Shown: positions 46,744 through 55,126 of the stretch, in pieces
Numbering within the stretch: the first letter of the stretch is position 1
How the letters are laid out: the number at the start of each line of letters is the position of its first letter
DNA from: Actinorugispora endophytica
GTDB lineage: Bacteria; Actinomycetota; Actinomycetes; Streptosporangiales; Streptosporangiaceae
Reading direction: 5' to 3'
Assembly: GCF_004363075.1 (NCBI RefSeq)
Contig: NZ_SNYN01000004.1
Location: 243,223 to 307,222 of the forward strand
DNA: 64,000 bases
The notes under the pieces: generated by a model
What the model was told of the DNA's origin: nothing
The model's input: only the letters and a program-made list of their open reading frames with translations
The model's database searches: none
Position numbers and translations under genes: made by a program

Positions 46744-46935
46744 TCAGATGACCGCTTCGAAACCGGCGACCGAATGCGGTGGATTATCGGCCTCCTCCCT
46801 CACCCTGCGCAGCGCGTGGGAGAAGGCGGAATCACCCAGAATGGCGAGTTCGGACAGCTCGACGCCGCCCAGGTCCACCAGTTCCGAACGCAATTCCGCG
46901 TCGGGGTCCGACACTTTCGGCATTGTCACACGCAT
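46744..46935 (-). CDS. fxsA: FxSxx-COOH-like precursor peptide ending in F-E-A-V-I
   Basis: 63 residues. The body (DLGGVELSELAILGDSAFSH, then ALRRVREEADNP) has the usual helical leader layout of FxSxx-COOH peptides, and it ends SVAGFEAVI. The family signature is Phe-x-Ser-x-x at the C-terminus; here it is F59-E60-A61-V62-I63, so the Ser is Ala. It lies directly upstream of fxsB on the same strand. ATG 46935 was chosen; a GTG and an ATG follow within four codons, so the start is uncertain. No ribosome site is obvious; a leaderless mRNA is possible. Confidence 0.85.
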   Translation of the reverse strand: MRVTMPKVSDPDAELRSELVDLGGVELSELAILGDSAFSHALRRVREEADNPPHSVAGFEAVI

Positions 46936-47087
46936 GATGCTAGCGCCACTCCACCCGCTTCGCGGCGCGCCGGAGAAGCTTTTGGGAAAGTCCCGGCGAG
47001 GTCGCGAAGGTCCCGTGGTGCCGGCGGGGAACCGGCGGGCCGTGGACGGCGGGCGCCGTTCACCCGGACCGCCGCGGCCCGCCGGTG

Positions 47088-47879
47088 TCAGACGCGGGCG
47101 ACTCCGCCGAACAGCCACGCCGGGTCGGCGGCCAGGGCCTCGGCGTCGGGGCGCCAGGCGGTGACGGGGACCAGGCCCGGTTCGACGAGGGGCAGGCCGC
47201 CGAAGAAGCGGAGGACCTCGGCGCGGGAGCGGAGCTGGTTGGGGATGCTGGAGGCCATCCGCGACATCTTCTCGGCGCTCCGGGGGTCGGTCTGGTTCTC
47301 CATGTGCGAGATGGCCAGGTAGGACCCGGTGGGCAGGGCGTCGCGCAGGACGCCCACGAGTGCGTGGGGGTCGTCCTCGTCGAGCAGGAAGTGCAGGACG
47401 CCGGAGAGCAGGACGGCCACCGGCTCGTCGAAGTCGACCAGCCGCCGGACCCCGGGATGGGCCAGGATCGCGGCGGGGTCGCGCAGGTCGCCGTGCACGA
47501 CGGCGGTGTACTGGTTCTCGGCGAGGAGGGCGCGGCCGTGCGCGAGCACTATGGGGTCCCTGTCGACGTAGACCACCCGCGCCCCGGGGGTCGTCTCCTG
47601 GGCGACCTGGTGGACGTTGCGGTTGGTGGGCAGGCCCGAGCCGATGTCCAGGAACTGGGAGACGCCCGCCTCGCCCGCGAGGAAGGTGACGACCCTGCCG
47701 AGCCAGGCCCGGGTGGACCGCGCCATCCCCTTGAGGCCGGGGACCGCGTTCATCATCATCTCGGCGACCCGGCGGTCGACCTCGAAGTTGTCCTTGCCGT
47801 CCAGGAGGGCGTCGTACACCCGGGCGGCCGCGGGGGCGGTCAGGTCGATGTCCGGAACACGCGGAGGGGTGTCGTTCAT
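47088..47879 (-). CDS. SAM-dependent methyltransferase (DUF574 family)
   Basis: 263 residues. The SAM loop is FLDIGSGLPTNRNVHQVAQE, followed by VVYVDRDPIVLAHGRALL and VHGDLRDPAAIL, which is the DUF574 pattern common in actinomycetes. ATG 47879 is preceded by ACAGG; a GTG at 47897 is possible. It lies upstream of the FxsA gene, 152 bp away, same strand. Such methyltransferases often accompany FxSxx loci but also occur alone, so a role in peptide modification is only inference. Confidence 0.9.
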   Translation of the reverse strand: MNDTPPRVPDIDLTAPAAARVYDALLDGKDNFEVDRRVAEMMMNAVPGLKGMARSTRAWLGRVVTFLAGEAGVSQFLDIGSGLPTNRNVHQVAQETTPGARVVYVDRDPIVLAHGRALLAENQYTAVVHGDLRDPAAILAHPGVRRLVDFDEPVAVLLSGVLHFLLDEDDPHALVGVLRDALPTGSYLAISHMENQTDPRSAEKMSRMASSIPNQLRSRAEVLRFFGGLPLVEPGLVPVTAWRPDAEALAADPAWLFGGVARV

Positions 47880-48009
47880 GGGCGGGCCTGTCGTCACGGG
47901 GAAGGTGCTGGACGAGAAGCTACACCGGTCGGATGCCGCGTTTCCTGTGGATCATGGCCATACCCACGGTGTTCGGGCGGTCGCGCCGGGTTCCCGAGAG
48001 CTGGCGGAA

Positions 48010-48039
48010 CCCCATGCCCGGCCGGGGCCGGGCATGGGG
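48010..48039. terminator. Hairpin terminator
   Basis: CCCCATGCCCGGC (48010-48022) pairs perfectly with 48027-48039 over a 4-nt loop, 44 bp beyond the stop of the 67-residue gene. It isolates that pair from the methyltransferase gene. Confidence 0.8.
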
Positions 48040-48082
48040 GGACCGGACGAGGTGTGGTGGTGTCCGACTCCGCGGGGGTTTC

Positions 48083-48286
48083 TCAGCGGTGGCGGTCGGG
48101 GGACCGGCGGCGCGCGGAGGACGCGCTCCGGTGCTCGGTGTCTCGGGGGGCGGATCGCCGGGCGGCGTCGACGGCCGAGCGCGCGCCGAGCCGCTCCATC
48201 TCCTCGGTGAGGAGTTTGCGCGCCTCGTCCGTCGCGATCGGTTCGGTGCTGAGGCTGCGGGCCTTGATGTGTCTACCGTTGCTCAC
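48083..48286 (-). CDS. Small basic protein, 67 residues (partner of the membrane/GAF-like gene)
   Basis: Starts at GTG with AGACGAGAG upstream. The sequence SNGRHIKARSLSTEPIATDE is followed by a helix (ARKLLTEEMERLGARSAVDA) and a Ser/Arg-rich tail (SASSARRRSPDRHR). No membrane segment. It lies 41 bp after the membrane/GAF-like gene on the same strand, so they form a pair. Not recognised. Confidence 0.65.
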   Translation of the reverse strand: MSNGRHIKARSLSTEPIATDEARKLLTEEMERLGARSAVDAARRSAPRDTEHRSASSARRRSPDRHR

Positions 48287-48327
48287 GGGCTCTCGTCTCT
48301 GCGCGATGGGTGCGTGGCAAGAGGGGC

Positions 48328-49149
48328 TCAGCCGGACGCCGCGGCCAGGACGCTGCCGATCTCGCGCGCCGCCGCCGCGGCGGCGTGCCGTACGGCTTCG
48401 CCGCACAGGAGGTCGTAGGTGTCCGGAAAGGGGTCCGGGGCCATGACGTCGACGGAGACGCAACCCTCCACCGTCGTCCCGGTCCGGGACCGCCTGACCA
48501 GCGGCGTGGCAAGGACAACGCTGAACTTGCCTCTGGCCTGCCGCCACTCGTCGTGGCTCATCCCCTGGGTCAGTTCGTGTTCCTGGCCGTCCTCCTTTTC
48601 CATCTGCTTCAGTTCTTCCCACTCGGTGGCGGTCACTCCCTCCAATTGCCGGTCGAGGTCCCCGACGTCGACGACCAGGAGCCGGGCGAGGGCCACGCAG
48701 CGGCCGACCACGCCGACCCCGGGGCGCCAGTCCACGCAGCAGGCGTTGACCGACCGGAAGCGCACCCGCGCCACCGGTTCGAGCCGCTCGCGCCGCCGGG
48801 GCCACACACCCGTGCGGGTGACCACGTAGGCGGTGGCGCCCAGGTCCCGCATGTCGATGCCGGTCTCGTCCTGGACCCGGAACAGCAGCGCGTTCAGGGC
48901 GTGGCCGGTGCCCTGGCGGACGTACCTCAGGGTCCGCTCGGCGGCCTCGGCCCGCCACTGCCTGACGGCCGACGCCACCGACGCCAGGAAGACCAGGGTG
49001 ACGCCGACCGCCGCGGCGTTGAAGCGCCAACCGGAGGAGAACGTCCACAGGCCGGCCTGGTGCCCGGCGAGGGCGACGCCCGCGACGAACGTCAACAGAG
49101 CGCTGACCAGCTTCGAGATGAACTTGACCTGATTCCAGAGCGAACCCAC
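48328..49149 (-). CDS. Two-helix membrane protein with cytoplasmic GAF-like region
   Basis: 273 residues from GTG. Two membrane segments near the N-terminus (LVSALLTFVAGVALAG and AAVGVTLVFLASVASAV) are followed by a basic/amphipathic stretch and a soluble domain of about 190 residues (DLGATAYVVTRTGVWPRRRE, RFRSVNACCVDWRPGVGVVG, VVDVGDLDRQLEG, CVSVDVMAPDPFPDTYD). The soluble part has the strand pattern of a GAF-like ligand-binding fold. Membrane plus sensor layouts recur among actinomycete conflict genes, but I cannot place this in a family. A small basic gene follows. The start has no ribosome site; AT-rich promoter-like DNA lies just before. Confidence 0.7.
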   Translation of the reverse strand: MGSLWNQVKFISKLVSALLTFVAGVALAGHQAGLWTFSSGWRFNAAAVGVTLVFLASVASAVRQWRAEAAERTLRYVRQGTGHALNALLFRVQDETGIDMRDLGATAYVVTRTGVWPRRRERLEPVARVRFRSVNACCVDWRPGVGVVGRCVALARLLVVDVGDLDRQLEGVTATEWEELKQMEKEDGQEHELTQGMSHDEWRQARGKFSVVLATPLVRRSRTGTTVEGCVSVDVMAPDPFPDTYDLLCGEAVRHAAAAAAREIGSVLAAASG

Positions 49150-49559
49150 AGCTACATAACTACCACGTAGGGTTACGGTTCTTTGACTGTCCTGGATGGT
49201 GCATTTTAGGAACCCCCCAGGTGGGAGTGGGGAGGGCGCGAGGTGGGTACCGCTTTCCCGGTCCGTGGGGGCGCCCGGCCCGACGGCCCGGCGCGGGCCG
49301 CGCCGGGCCGCGGCCCCGGAACCGAATTCCCGGACCGGGGAAAGGCGGGCGGCCTTCGGTTTCCCGCTGTTCCGCGACGGAATCCGACAGGGATTCCCAC
49401 CGGCCCGCCGCGCCGCAGGGGCGGATCGGTGGAACCACCAGTCATCGGCTTCCGTCATTGACGGCCATTTCCCCCGGTGTAACAGTTCGGTGCCTGACAG
49501 TGTTCTTCCGTCTTCGGTCCGGTCTCCGCCCGAGGGCGCTTTCCACCGGGAGGAAAAAC
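49150..49559. promoter_or_regulatory. Divergent intergenic region with promoter-like DNA, no gene seen
   Basis: The left end (49150-49190) is AT-rich (GCTACATAACTACCACGTAG) with the imperfect palindrome CTACCACGTAG, placed just upstream of the membrane/GAF-like gene. The right end near 49549 carries GGGAGGAAAAAC, a good ribosome site for the hydrolase. The middle has no open frame with coding bias. Confidence 0.5.
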
Positions 49560-50402
49560 GTGCGGATGAGAAGAAGGACCAGACGGATGGCGGCCGTGGG
49601 CGCGGCTCTGGCGGTGGCCTGCGGGCTCGCCCCGGTGACCGCGTCCGCGGCGGCCGCCGCGGACGGCAGCGGGCCCTACCCGGCCGGGTACGAGACCACG
49701 CTGCGGCTGCGCGACCACACGATCTACCGGCCGGACACGCTCCCGAACGGTGTCGAGCTGCCGATCGTGGTCTGGGGCAACGGCGCCTGCCGGGCGGACG
49801 GGACCATGTTCGAGGAGATCCTCACCGAGTTCGCCTCGCACGGTTTCCTGGTCATCGCCAACGGCCGGCCGGGCGGGACCGGCCGCAGCGACGCCGACCA
49901 GCTCATCGAGGCGGTCGACTGGGCGGTCGAAGAGGACGACCGCTACTTCAGCGAGTACCGGGGCCGGATCGACACCACCCGGATCGCGGTGATGGGGCAG
50001 TCCTGCGGCGGACTGGAGGCCTACGAGGTCGCCGACGACCCGCGCGTCACCACCACGGTCCTGTGGAACAGCGGCCTCCTGTCCGACTCCGACAACTACC
50101 AGCTGGCCAGGCTGCACGCGCCGATCGCCTACTTCGTCGGCGGCCCGGGCGACATCGCCTACCCCAACGCCATGGACGACTGGGACCGGCTGCCCGCCGG
50201 CCTGCCCGCCTTCATGGGCAACCTCGACGTCGGCCACTACGGGACCTACGGCGAGCCCAACGGCGGCGAGTTCGGCCGGGTCGGCGTCGCCTGGCTCAAG
50301 TGGCGGCTGAAGGACGACGCCGACGCCGCGCGGGAGTTCACCGGTCCCGACTGCGGCCTGTGCGGCAGCGACTGGGAGGTCCGGCGGAAGAACCTCGGCT
50401 GA
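49560..50402 (+). CDS. Secreted alpha/beta hydrolase
   Basis: 280 residues from GTG with GGGAGG 6 nt upstream. An Arg-rich n-region and signal peptide (AAVGAALAVACGLAPVTASA) show secretion, possibly by the Tat route (RRRTRRM). The catalytic domain reads LPIVVWGNGACRADGTMFEE, nucleophile motif MGQSCGGLEAYE (G-x-S-x-G), PIAYFVGGPGDIAYPNA, and NLDVGHYGTYGEPNGGEF with the likely catalytic His. The family includes esterases and dienelactone-type hydrolases. Cys pair DCGLCGSDW near the end may form a disulfide. Substrate unknown. Stand-alone gene. Confidence 0.9.
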   Translation: MRMRRRTRRMAAVGAALAVACGLAPVTASAAAAADGSGPYPAGYETTLRLRDHTIYRPDTLPNGVELPIVVWGNGACRADGTMFEEILTEFASHGFLVIANGRPGGTGRSDADQLIEAVDWAVEEDDRYFSEYRGRIDTTRIAVMGQSCGGLEAYEVADDPRVTTTVLWNSGLLSDSDNYQLARLHAPIAYFVGGPGDIAYPNAMDDWDRLPAGLPAFMGNLDVGHYGTYGEPNGGEFGRVGVAWLKWRLKDDADAAREFTGPDCGLCGSDWEVRRKNLG

Positions 50403-50495
50403 CCGGGCGGGGTCGTCGGTCCGGGCGCCTGCCGGCGTCCGGACCGACGGGGGCACCGGAAACCGGGGTAGGGGTATCCCCGGAGGCGGGAAGGG

Positions 50496-50530
50496 GCGTC
50501 TACTATTTACTTGGATGTCCTAATATTTGC
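50496..50530 (+). promoter_or_regulatory. AT-rich operator/promoter patch upstream of icmF
   Basis: CTACTATTTACTTGGATGTC followed by CTAATATTTGCCG is by far the most AT-rich stretch around. CTTGGATGTCCTAA is an imperfect palindrome and TAATAT fits a -10 box. The spacing to the icmF start (about 30 bp) is right for a regulated promoter. The regulator is not identified. Confidence 0.5.
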
Positions 50531-50552
50531 CGTCCGCCACCCGGAGGGAACC

Positions 50553-53500
50553 ATGAGTGACCTGAGCGCCCCCGCCCCGCTGCACCGGCCCGAGCACCCC
50601 GTGCGCCTCGTCACCGCCTCCAGCCTCTTCGACGGGCACGACGCCTCGATCAACATCATGCGGCGCATCCTGCAGTCGCAGGGCGCCGAGGTCGTCCACC
50701 TGGGACACAACCGGTCGGTCCGGGAGGTGGTCGACGCCGCGGTCGAGGAGGACGTCCAGGGGGTGGCCGTCAGCTCGTACCAGGGCGGGCACGTGGAGTA
50801 CTTCGAGTACCTGGTGGAGTCGCTGCGCGAGCGGGGCGCGGGCCACGTCAAGGTGTACGGCGGCGGGGGCGGCGTCATCGTCGGCGAGGAGATCGCGCGG
50901 CTGCGCGCGGCCGGGGTGACGATCTTCTCCCCCGAGGACGGCCAGCGCATGGGGCTGGCCGGGATGGTCAACACGATCGTGCGCGCCTGCGACACCGACC
51001 TGTGGGCGCACCGGCGGGCCGACGCCGCGGCCGTGCTGGCGGGGGAGCGGCCCGCGCTGGCCCGCGCCGTCACGGGCGCCGAGCGGGGCTCCCTCCCCGA
51101 GGGCTTCCTGGAGCGGCTGCGCTCGTCGGCCCGCCGCGTCCCCGTCCTGGGCATCACCGGCACCGGCGGCTCGGGCAAGTCGTCGCTGACCGACGAGATC
51201 GTGCGCCGGTTCCGGGTGGACCAGCAGGACAAGCTGCGCATCGCGGTGGTCGCGATCGACCCCACCCGCCGCCGCGGCGGCGGCGCGCTGCTGGGGGACC
51301 GGATCCGGATGAACTCCCTCGACGGCGACCGGGTCTTCTTCCGCTCCCTGGCCACCCGGGGCAGCCGGGAGCTCCCCGACAACCTCGCCGACGTGATCGA
51401 CGTGGTCAAGGCCGGGGGCTTCGACCTGGTCGTCGTGGAGACCCCGGGCATCGGGCAGGGCGACGCGGCGATCGTGCCGTTCGTGGACGCCTCGATGTAC
51501 GTGATGACGCCGGAGTTCGGCGCGGCCTCCCAGCTGGAGAAGATCGACATGCTCGACTTCGCGGACGTGGTGGCCATCAACAAGTTCGAGCGCCGGGGCG
51601 CCCACGACGCCCTGCGCGACGTGGGCCGGCAGATGGTGCGCAACCGCGAGGCGTTCGGGTCCCGGCCCGAGGACATGCCGGTGTTCGGGACCTCGGCGGC
51701 GTCCTTCAACGACGACGGCGTGACAGCGCTGTACCAGCACCTGCGCGACGCGCTGCGCGAGCACGGCCTGAAGGCGGACGAGGGCGCCCTGCCCCGTGCG
51801 GACGTGCGGTACTCCAGCGGCACCGCGCGGGTCGTCCCCGCGAACCGGGTCCGCTACCTCGCCGAGATCGCCGAGGCCGTGCGCGGCTACCACGCCGAGA
51901 CCGGGAGGCTCGTCGAGGCCGCGCGCCGGGTCCAGCGGCTGGAGGAGGTCGGGCGGGAGCTGGCCGAAGCGGGCCACGACGGCTCCGGTGTCGCGGAGCT
52001 GCTGGAGGCCGCGCGCGGGGAGCTGCCGCACGGGGTCGCCGGCCAGATCCGGTCCTGGCCCGGGGTGGTGGCGTCCTACTCCGGCGACGAGCAGGTCGTG
52101 AGGGTCCGCGACCGGGAGATCCGCACGCCTCTGACCCGCGAGTCCCTCTCGGGGAGCAGGATCCCGCGCGTGGCGCTTCCCCGCTTCACCGACCACGGCG
52201 AACTCGTGTCGTACTGGCGCCGGGAGAACCTGCCCGGCTTCTTCCCCTTCACCGCGGGCGTCTTCCCGTTCAAGCGCGACGGGGAGGACCCGGCCCGGAT
52301 GTTCGCGGGGGAGGGCGACCCGTTCCGCACCAACCGCCGCTTCAAGCTGCTGTCCGCCGACGGGGAGGCGACCCGCCTGTCCACGGCGTTCGACTCCGTC
52401 ACCCTGTACGGCCGCGACCCCGACCCGCGCCCCGACGTCTACGGCAAGGTCGGCACCTCCGGGGTCTCGGTGGCCACCCTGGACGACATGAAGGCGCTCT
52501 ACGACGGGTTCGACCTGGTGGATCCGTCGACCTCCGTGTCGATGACGATCAACGGTCCCGCCCCGACCGTGCTGGCGTTCTTCCTCAACACCGTCATCGA
52601 CCAGCAGGTCGACGCGCTCCGCGAGCTGTACGGCCGCGAGCCCGACGCGACGGAGGCCGCCGAGGCGCGCGCCCGCGCCCTGGCCTCGGTGCGCGGCACG
52701 GTGCAGGCCGACATCCTCAAGGAGGACCAGGGGCAGAACACCTGCCTGTTCTCCACCGAGTTCTCCCTGCGGATGATGGCCGACGTCCAGGAGTGGTTCA
52801 TCCGGAACCGGGTCCGCAACTTCTACTCGGTGTCCATCTCCGGCTACCACATCGCCGAGGCCGGGGCGAACCCGATCAGCCAGCTCGCGTTCACCCTCGC
52901 GAACGGCTTCACCTACGTCGAGGCGTACCTCGCCCGGGGCATGGACGTCGACGACTTCGCGCCCAACCTGTCCTTCTTCTTCTCCAACGGGATGGACCCC
53001 GAGTACTCGGTGCTCGGCCGCGTCGCCCGGAGGGTCTGGGCGATCGCCATGCGCGACCGGTACGGCGCGAACGAGCGCTCCCAGAAGCTCAAGTACCACG
53101 TGCAGACCTCGGGCCGCTCCCTGCACGCCCAGGAGATGGACTTCAACGACATCCGCACCACCCTGCAGGCGCTGATCGCGATCTACGACAACGCCAACAG
53201 CCTGCACACCAACGCCTACGACGAGGCCGTCACCACGCCCGGCGAGGAGTCGGTGAGGAGGGCGCTGGCGATCCAGCTGATCATCAACCGCGAGTGGGGC
53301 CCGGCGATGAACGAGAACCCGCTCCAGGGGTCGTTCGTCGTCGACGAGCTCACCGACCTCGTGGAGGCGGCCGTGCTCGCCGAGTTCGACCGGATCAGCG
53401 AGCGCGGCGGCGTGCTCGGCGCGATGGAGACCGGCTACCAGCGCGGCCGGATCCAGGACGAGTCCATGCTGTACGAGCAGCGCAAGCACGACGGCACGCT

Positions 53501-53795
53501 GCCCGTCATCGGCGTCAACACCTTCCGCCGCCCCGCCTCGGCGGGCGAGGAGGAGGGCGGGGTCGAACTCGCCCGGGCCACCGAGGCGGAGAAGGAGTCC
53601 CAGCTGCGGCGCGTGCGCGCGTTCCACGACGAGCACCGCGACGAGGCCGCCGACGCCGTCGAGCGGTTGAAGCGGACCGCGACCAGCGGGGAGAACGTGT
53701 TCGAGGTCCTGATGGACGCGGCCCGCGTCTGCTCGCTGCAGCAGATCACGGAGGCGTTCTTCGAGGTGGGCGGTCAGTACCGGCGGAACGTCTGA
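50553..53795 (+). CDS. icmF: Fused isobutyryl-CoA mutase / G-protein chaperone (IcmF)
   Basis: 1080 residues, the usual IcmF length. The N-terminal B12-binding domain has LFDGHDASINIM. The middle MeaI-type GTPase carries GITGTGGSGKSSL and VVVETPGIGQGDAAIVPF, and the C-terminal mutase barrel has VDPSTSVSMTINGPAPTVL, STEFSLRMMADVQEW, SVSISGYHIAEAGANP and HVQTSGRSLHAQEMDFND. IcmF interconverts isobutyryl-CoA and n-butyryl-CoA with adenosylcobalamin, linking valine catabolism to fatty-acid pools, and its GTPase gates cofactor loading. GGAGGG precedes ATG 50553. The gene is alone, with no acyl-CoA dehydrogenase neighbour. Confidence 0.97.
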   Translation: MSDLSAPAPLHRPEHPVRLVTASSLFDGHDASINIMRRILQSQGAEVVHLGHNRSVREVVDAAVEEDVQGVAVSSYQGGHVEYFEYLVESLRERGAGHVKVYGGGGGVIVGEEIARLRAAGVTIFSPEDGQRMGLAGMVNTIVRACDTDLWAHRRADAAAVLAGERPALARAVTGAERGSLPEGFLERLRSSARRVPVLGITGTGGSGKSSLTDEIVRRFRVDQQDKLRIAVVAIDPTRRRGGGALLGDRIRMNSLDGDRVFFRSLATRGSRELPDNLADVIDVVKAGGFDLVVVETPGIGQGDAAIVPFVDASMYVMTPEFGAASQLEKIDMLDFADVVAINKFERRGAHDALRDVGRQMVRNREAFGSRPEDMPVFGTSAASFNDDGVTALYQHLRDALREHGLKADEGALPRADVRYSSGTARVVPANRVRYLAEIAEAVRGYHAETGRLVEAARRVQRLEEVGRELAEAGHDGSGVAELLEAARGELPHGVAGQIRSWPGVVASYSGDEQVVRVRDREIRTPLTRESLSGSRIPRVALPRFTDHGELVSYWRRENLPGFFPFTAGVFPFKRDGEDPARMFAGEGDPFRTNRRFKLLSADGEATRLSTAFDSVTLYGRDPDPRPDVYGKVGTSGVSVATLDDMKALYDGFDLVDPSTSVSMTINGPAPTVLAFFLNTVIDQQVDALRELYGREPDATEAAEARARALASVRGTVQADILKEDQGQNTCLFSTEFSLRMMADVQEWFIRNRVRNFYSVSISGYHIAEAGANPISQLAFTLANGFTYVEAYLARGMDVDDFAPNLSFFFSNGMDPEYSVLGRVARRVWAIAMRDRYGANERSQKLKYHVQTSGRSLHAQEMDFNDIRTTLQALIAIYDNANSLHTNAYDEAVTTPGEESVRRALAIQLIINREWGPAMNENPLQGSFVVDELTDLVEAAVLAEFDRISERGGVLGAMETGYQRGRIQDESMLYEQRKHDGTLPVIGVNTFRRPASAGEEEGGVELARATEAEKESQLRRVRAFHDEHRDEAADAVERLKRTATSGENVFEVLMDAARVCSLQQITEAFFEVGGQYRRNV

Positions 53796-53841
53796 CCGGT
53801 CGGGGGCCGCGGTTGCGCGCCCGCCGGGGCGCGGGGCGGGG

Positions 53842-54520
53842 TCACCGCGAGGCGTGCGCGGCGGCCGGCGAGTGGTAGGCGGCCTGCTCGGCGGCGGTGA
53901 CCTCCTCGGGGGAGAACCCCCTGGTCCACGGCTCGCCGCCGGCGACCGAGTGGGCCTCGCGCAGGGCGACCACGGTGCGGGTGAGCCGGTCGCGGGCGTC
54001 GGGAAGCGCCTCGGGGGACTTCTCGCGGACCCGGCGCAGCTCCGCGTCCGCGGCCCGGCAGGAGTCCAGCGCCGCGCGCAGCCGCGCGGCGGCGCCCACG
54101 GCGGACACGAACATCAGTCCGGCGGGCGGGCCGAACGCGCGGACGTCGGCGGCGAGCTTCGCGACGGCCGCGACCGCCGTGACGACGAGGACCTTGGCGA
54201 TCCCGCTGTCGGTGAGCGGAGCGGTGACCGCTCCCGCGAGGACGGACAGCACCATGCCGGAGCCGGCCACGGCGAGCACCGCGGAACGCCGGGCGTAGGG
54301 GTCGTTGCGACCGTACAGTGCAGTGAGTGAACCGAGCGCCGCATATGGGACGAGGTCGACGCGGCCGCCGCGAAGAGCGTCACCAGCGGGATCGCGACGC
54401 TCGCCCCGATGCGCAGCGCCGGAACGGCGACACCGCCGAAGAGCACGCTCAGCCGGAGGGCGTCGCGAGGGCTCAGGACCCGCAGGAGGCGGGACAGGGG
54501 CCGTCCGGTTTCGATGGCAG
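53842..54520 (-). pseudogene. FUSC-type aromatic-acid exporter family protein, frameshifted
   Basis: One frame gives LFGGVAVPALRIGASVAIPL then VTLFAAA; another, downstream, gives VDLVPYAALGSLTALYGRND and continues as VLAVAGSGMVLSVLAGAVTA, VRAFGPPAGLMFVSAVGAAA and a C-terminal helical part. The two join only across a one-base loss in the GC run at 54361-54372. That join is the conserved N-terminal layout of FUSC proteins. A second shift is needed near 54505 to reach the only ATG (54529). The total is about 225 residues, already short for the family (usually over 350). Either a real pseudogene or base-calling errors in GC runs. Divergent from the MarR gene. Confidence 0.75.
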
Positions 54521-54572
54521 ATGCTTCATAAGTAAACTATTTTAAAGTAATTTAGAAGTGAAGGAGTTGCGA
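54521..54572. promoter_or_regulatory. AT-rich operator region between FUSC-type gene and marR
   Basis: TTCATAAGTAAACTATTTTA followed by AAGTAATTTAGAAGTGAAGG is strikingly AT-rich. It has several TAAACTA/TAAAGTAA-like direct elements that suit a MarR-type operator acting on both divergent genes. The ribosome site AAGGAG for the MarR gene is at its right edge. Confidence 0.6.
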
Positions 54573-55082
54573 GTGGGCGACACTGTGGGGAGTATCTCCG
54601 CGCAATGGCGGGAGAAGCGCCCCGACCTGGACGTCTCCACCATGGAGGTGATCGGTCGGGTTCTCCGGATGGCCGCCCTGATGGGCCAGGTCGTCGAGGA
54701 GACCCTCGCCGAGACCGGCCTCACCCGGCCGGAGTTCGAGGTCCTGAGCGCGCTGCGCAGGGCCGACCGGGGACTGCGCCCCAGCCAGCTCACCCGCGAG
54801 ACGCTCTCCTCGGGGGCCGCCACCACCAAGCGCCTGGCCCGCCTGGAACGCGCCGGACTGCTCACCCGGACCGCCTCCACCCGCGACCGCCGCGAGATCG
54901 ACGTCCGCCTCACCGACGCCGGACGCGGCCTCGTCGACCGCCTGCTGCCCGAACGGCTGCGTGTGGAAGCGGCGGCGCTGACCCCTCTGTCCGCGGCCGA
55001 GCGCGACCAGCTCGCCACCCTCCTCGCCAGGGTCCTCAGCCCGATGGAGGGCCCCGACCGCCTGTCGGCCTCCCGGCCGTGA
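54573..55082 (+). CDS. MarR-family transcriptional regulator
   Basis: 169 residues from the GTG at 54573, which has AAGGAG 6 nt upstream (a GTG at 54558 is in frame but poorly placed). The winged helix reads TRPEFEVLSALRRADRGLRP, SGAATTKRLARLERAGLLTR and RDRREIDVRLTDAGRGLVDR, classic for the family. The first 25 residues are a dimerisation helix. Divergent from the broken FUSC-type exporter, so it is likely its repressor and may respond to an aromatic compound. Confidence 0.92.
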   Translation: MGDTVGSISAQWREKRPDLDVSTMEVIGRVLRMAALMGQVVEETLAETGLTRPEFEVLSALRRADRGLRPSQLTRETLSSGAATTKRLARLERAGLLTRTASTRDRREIDVRLTDAGRGLVDRLLPERLRVEAAALTPLSAAERDQLATLLARVLSPMEGPDRLSASRP

Positions 55083-55126
55083 GGGGGCGGGACCGTCGGC
55101 CCGCGCGGCGCCTGCCGGCCGCCCCG

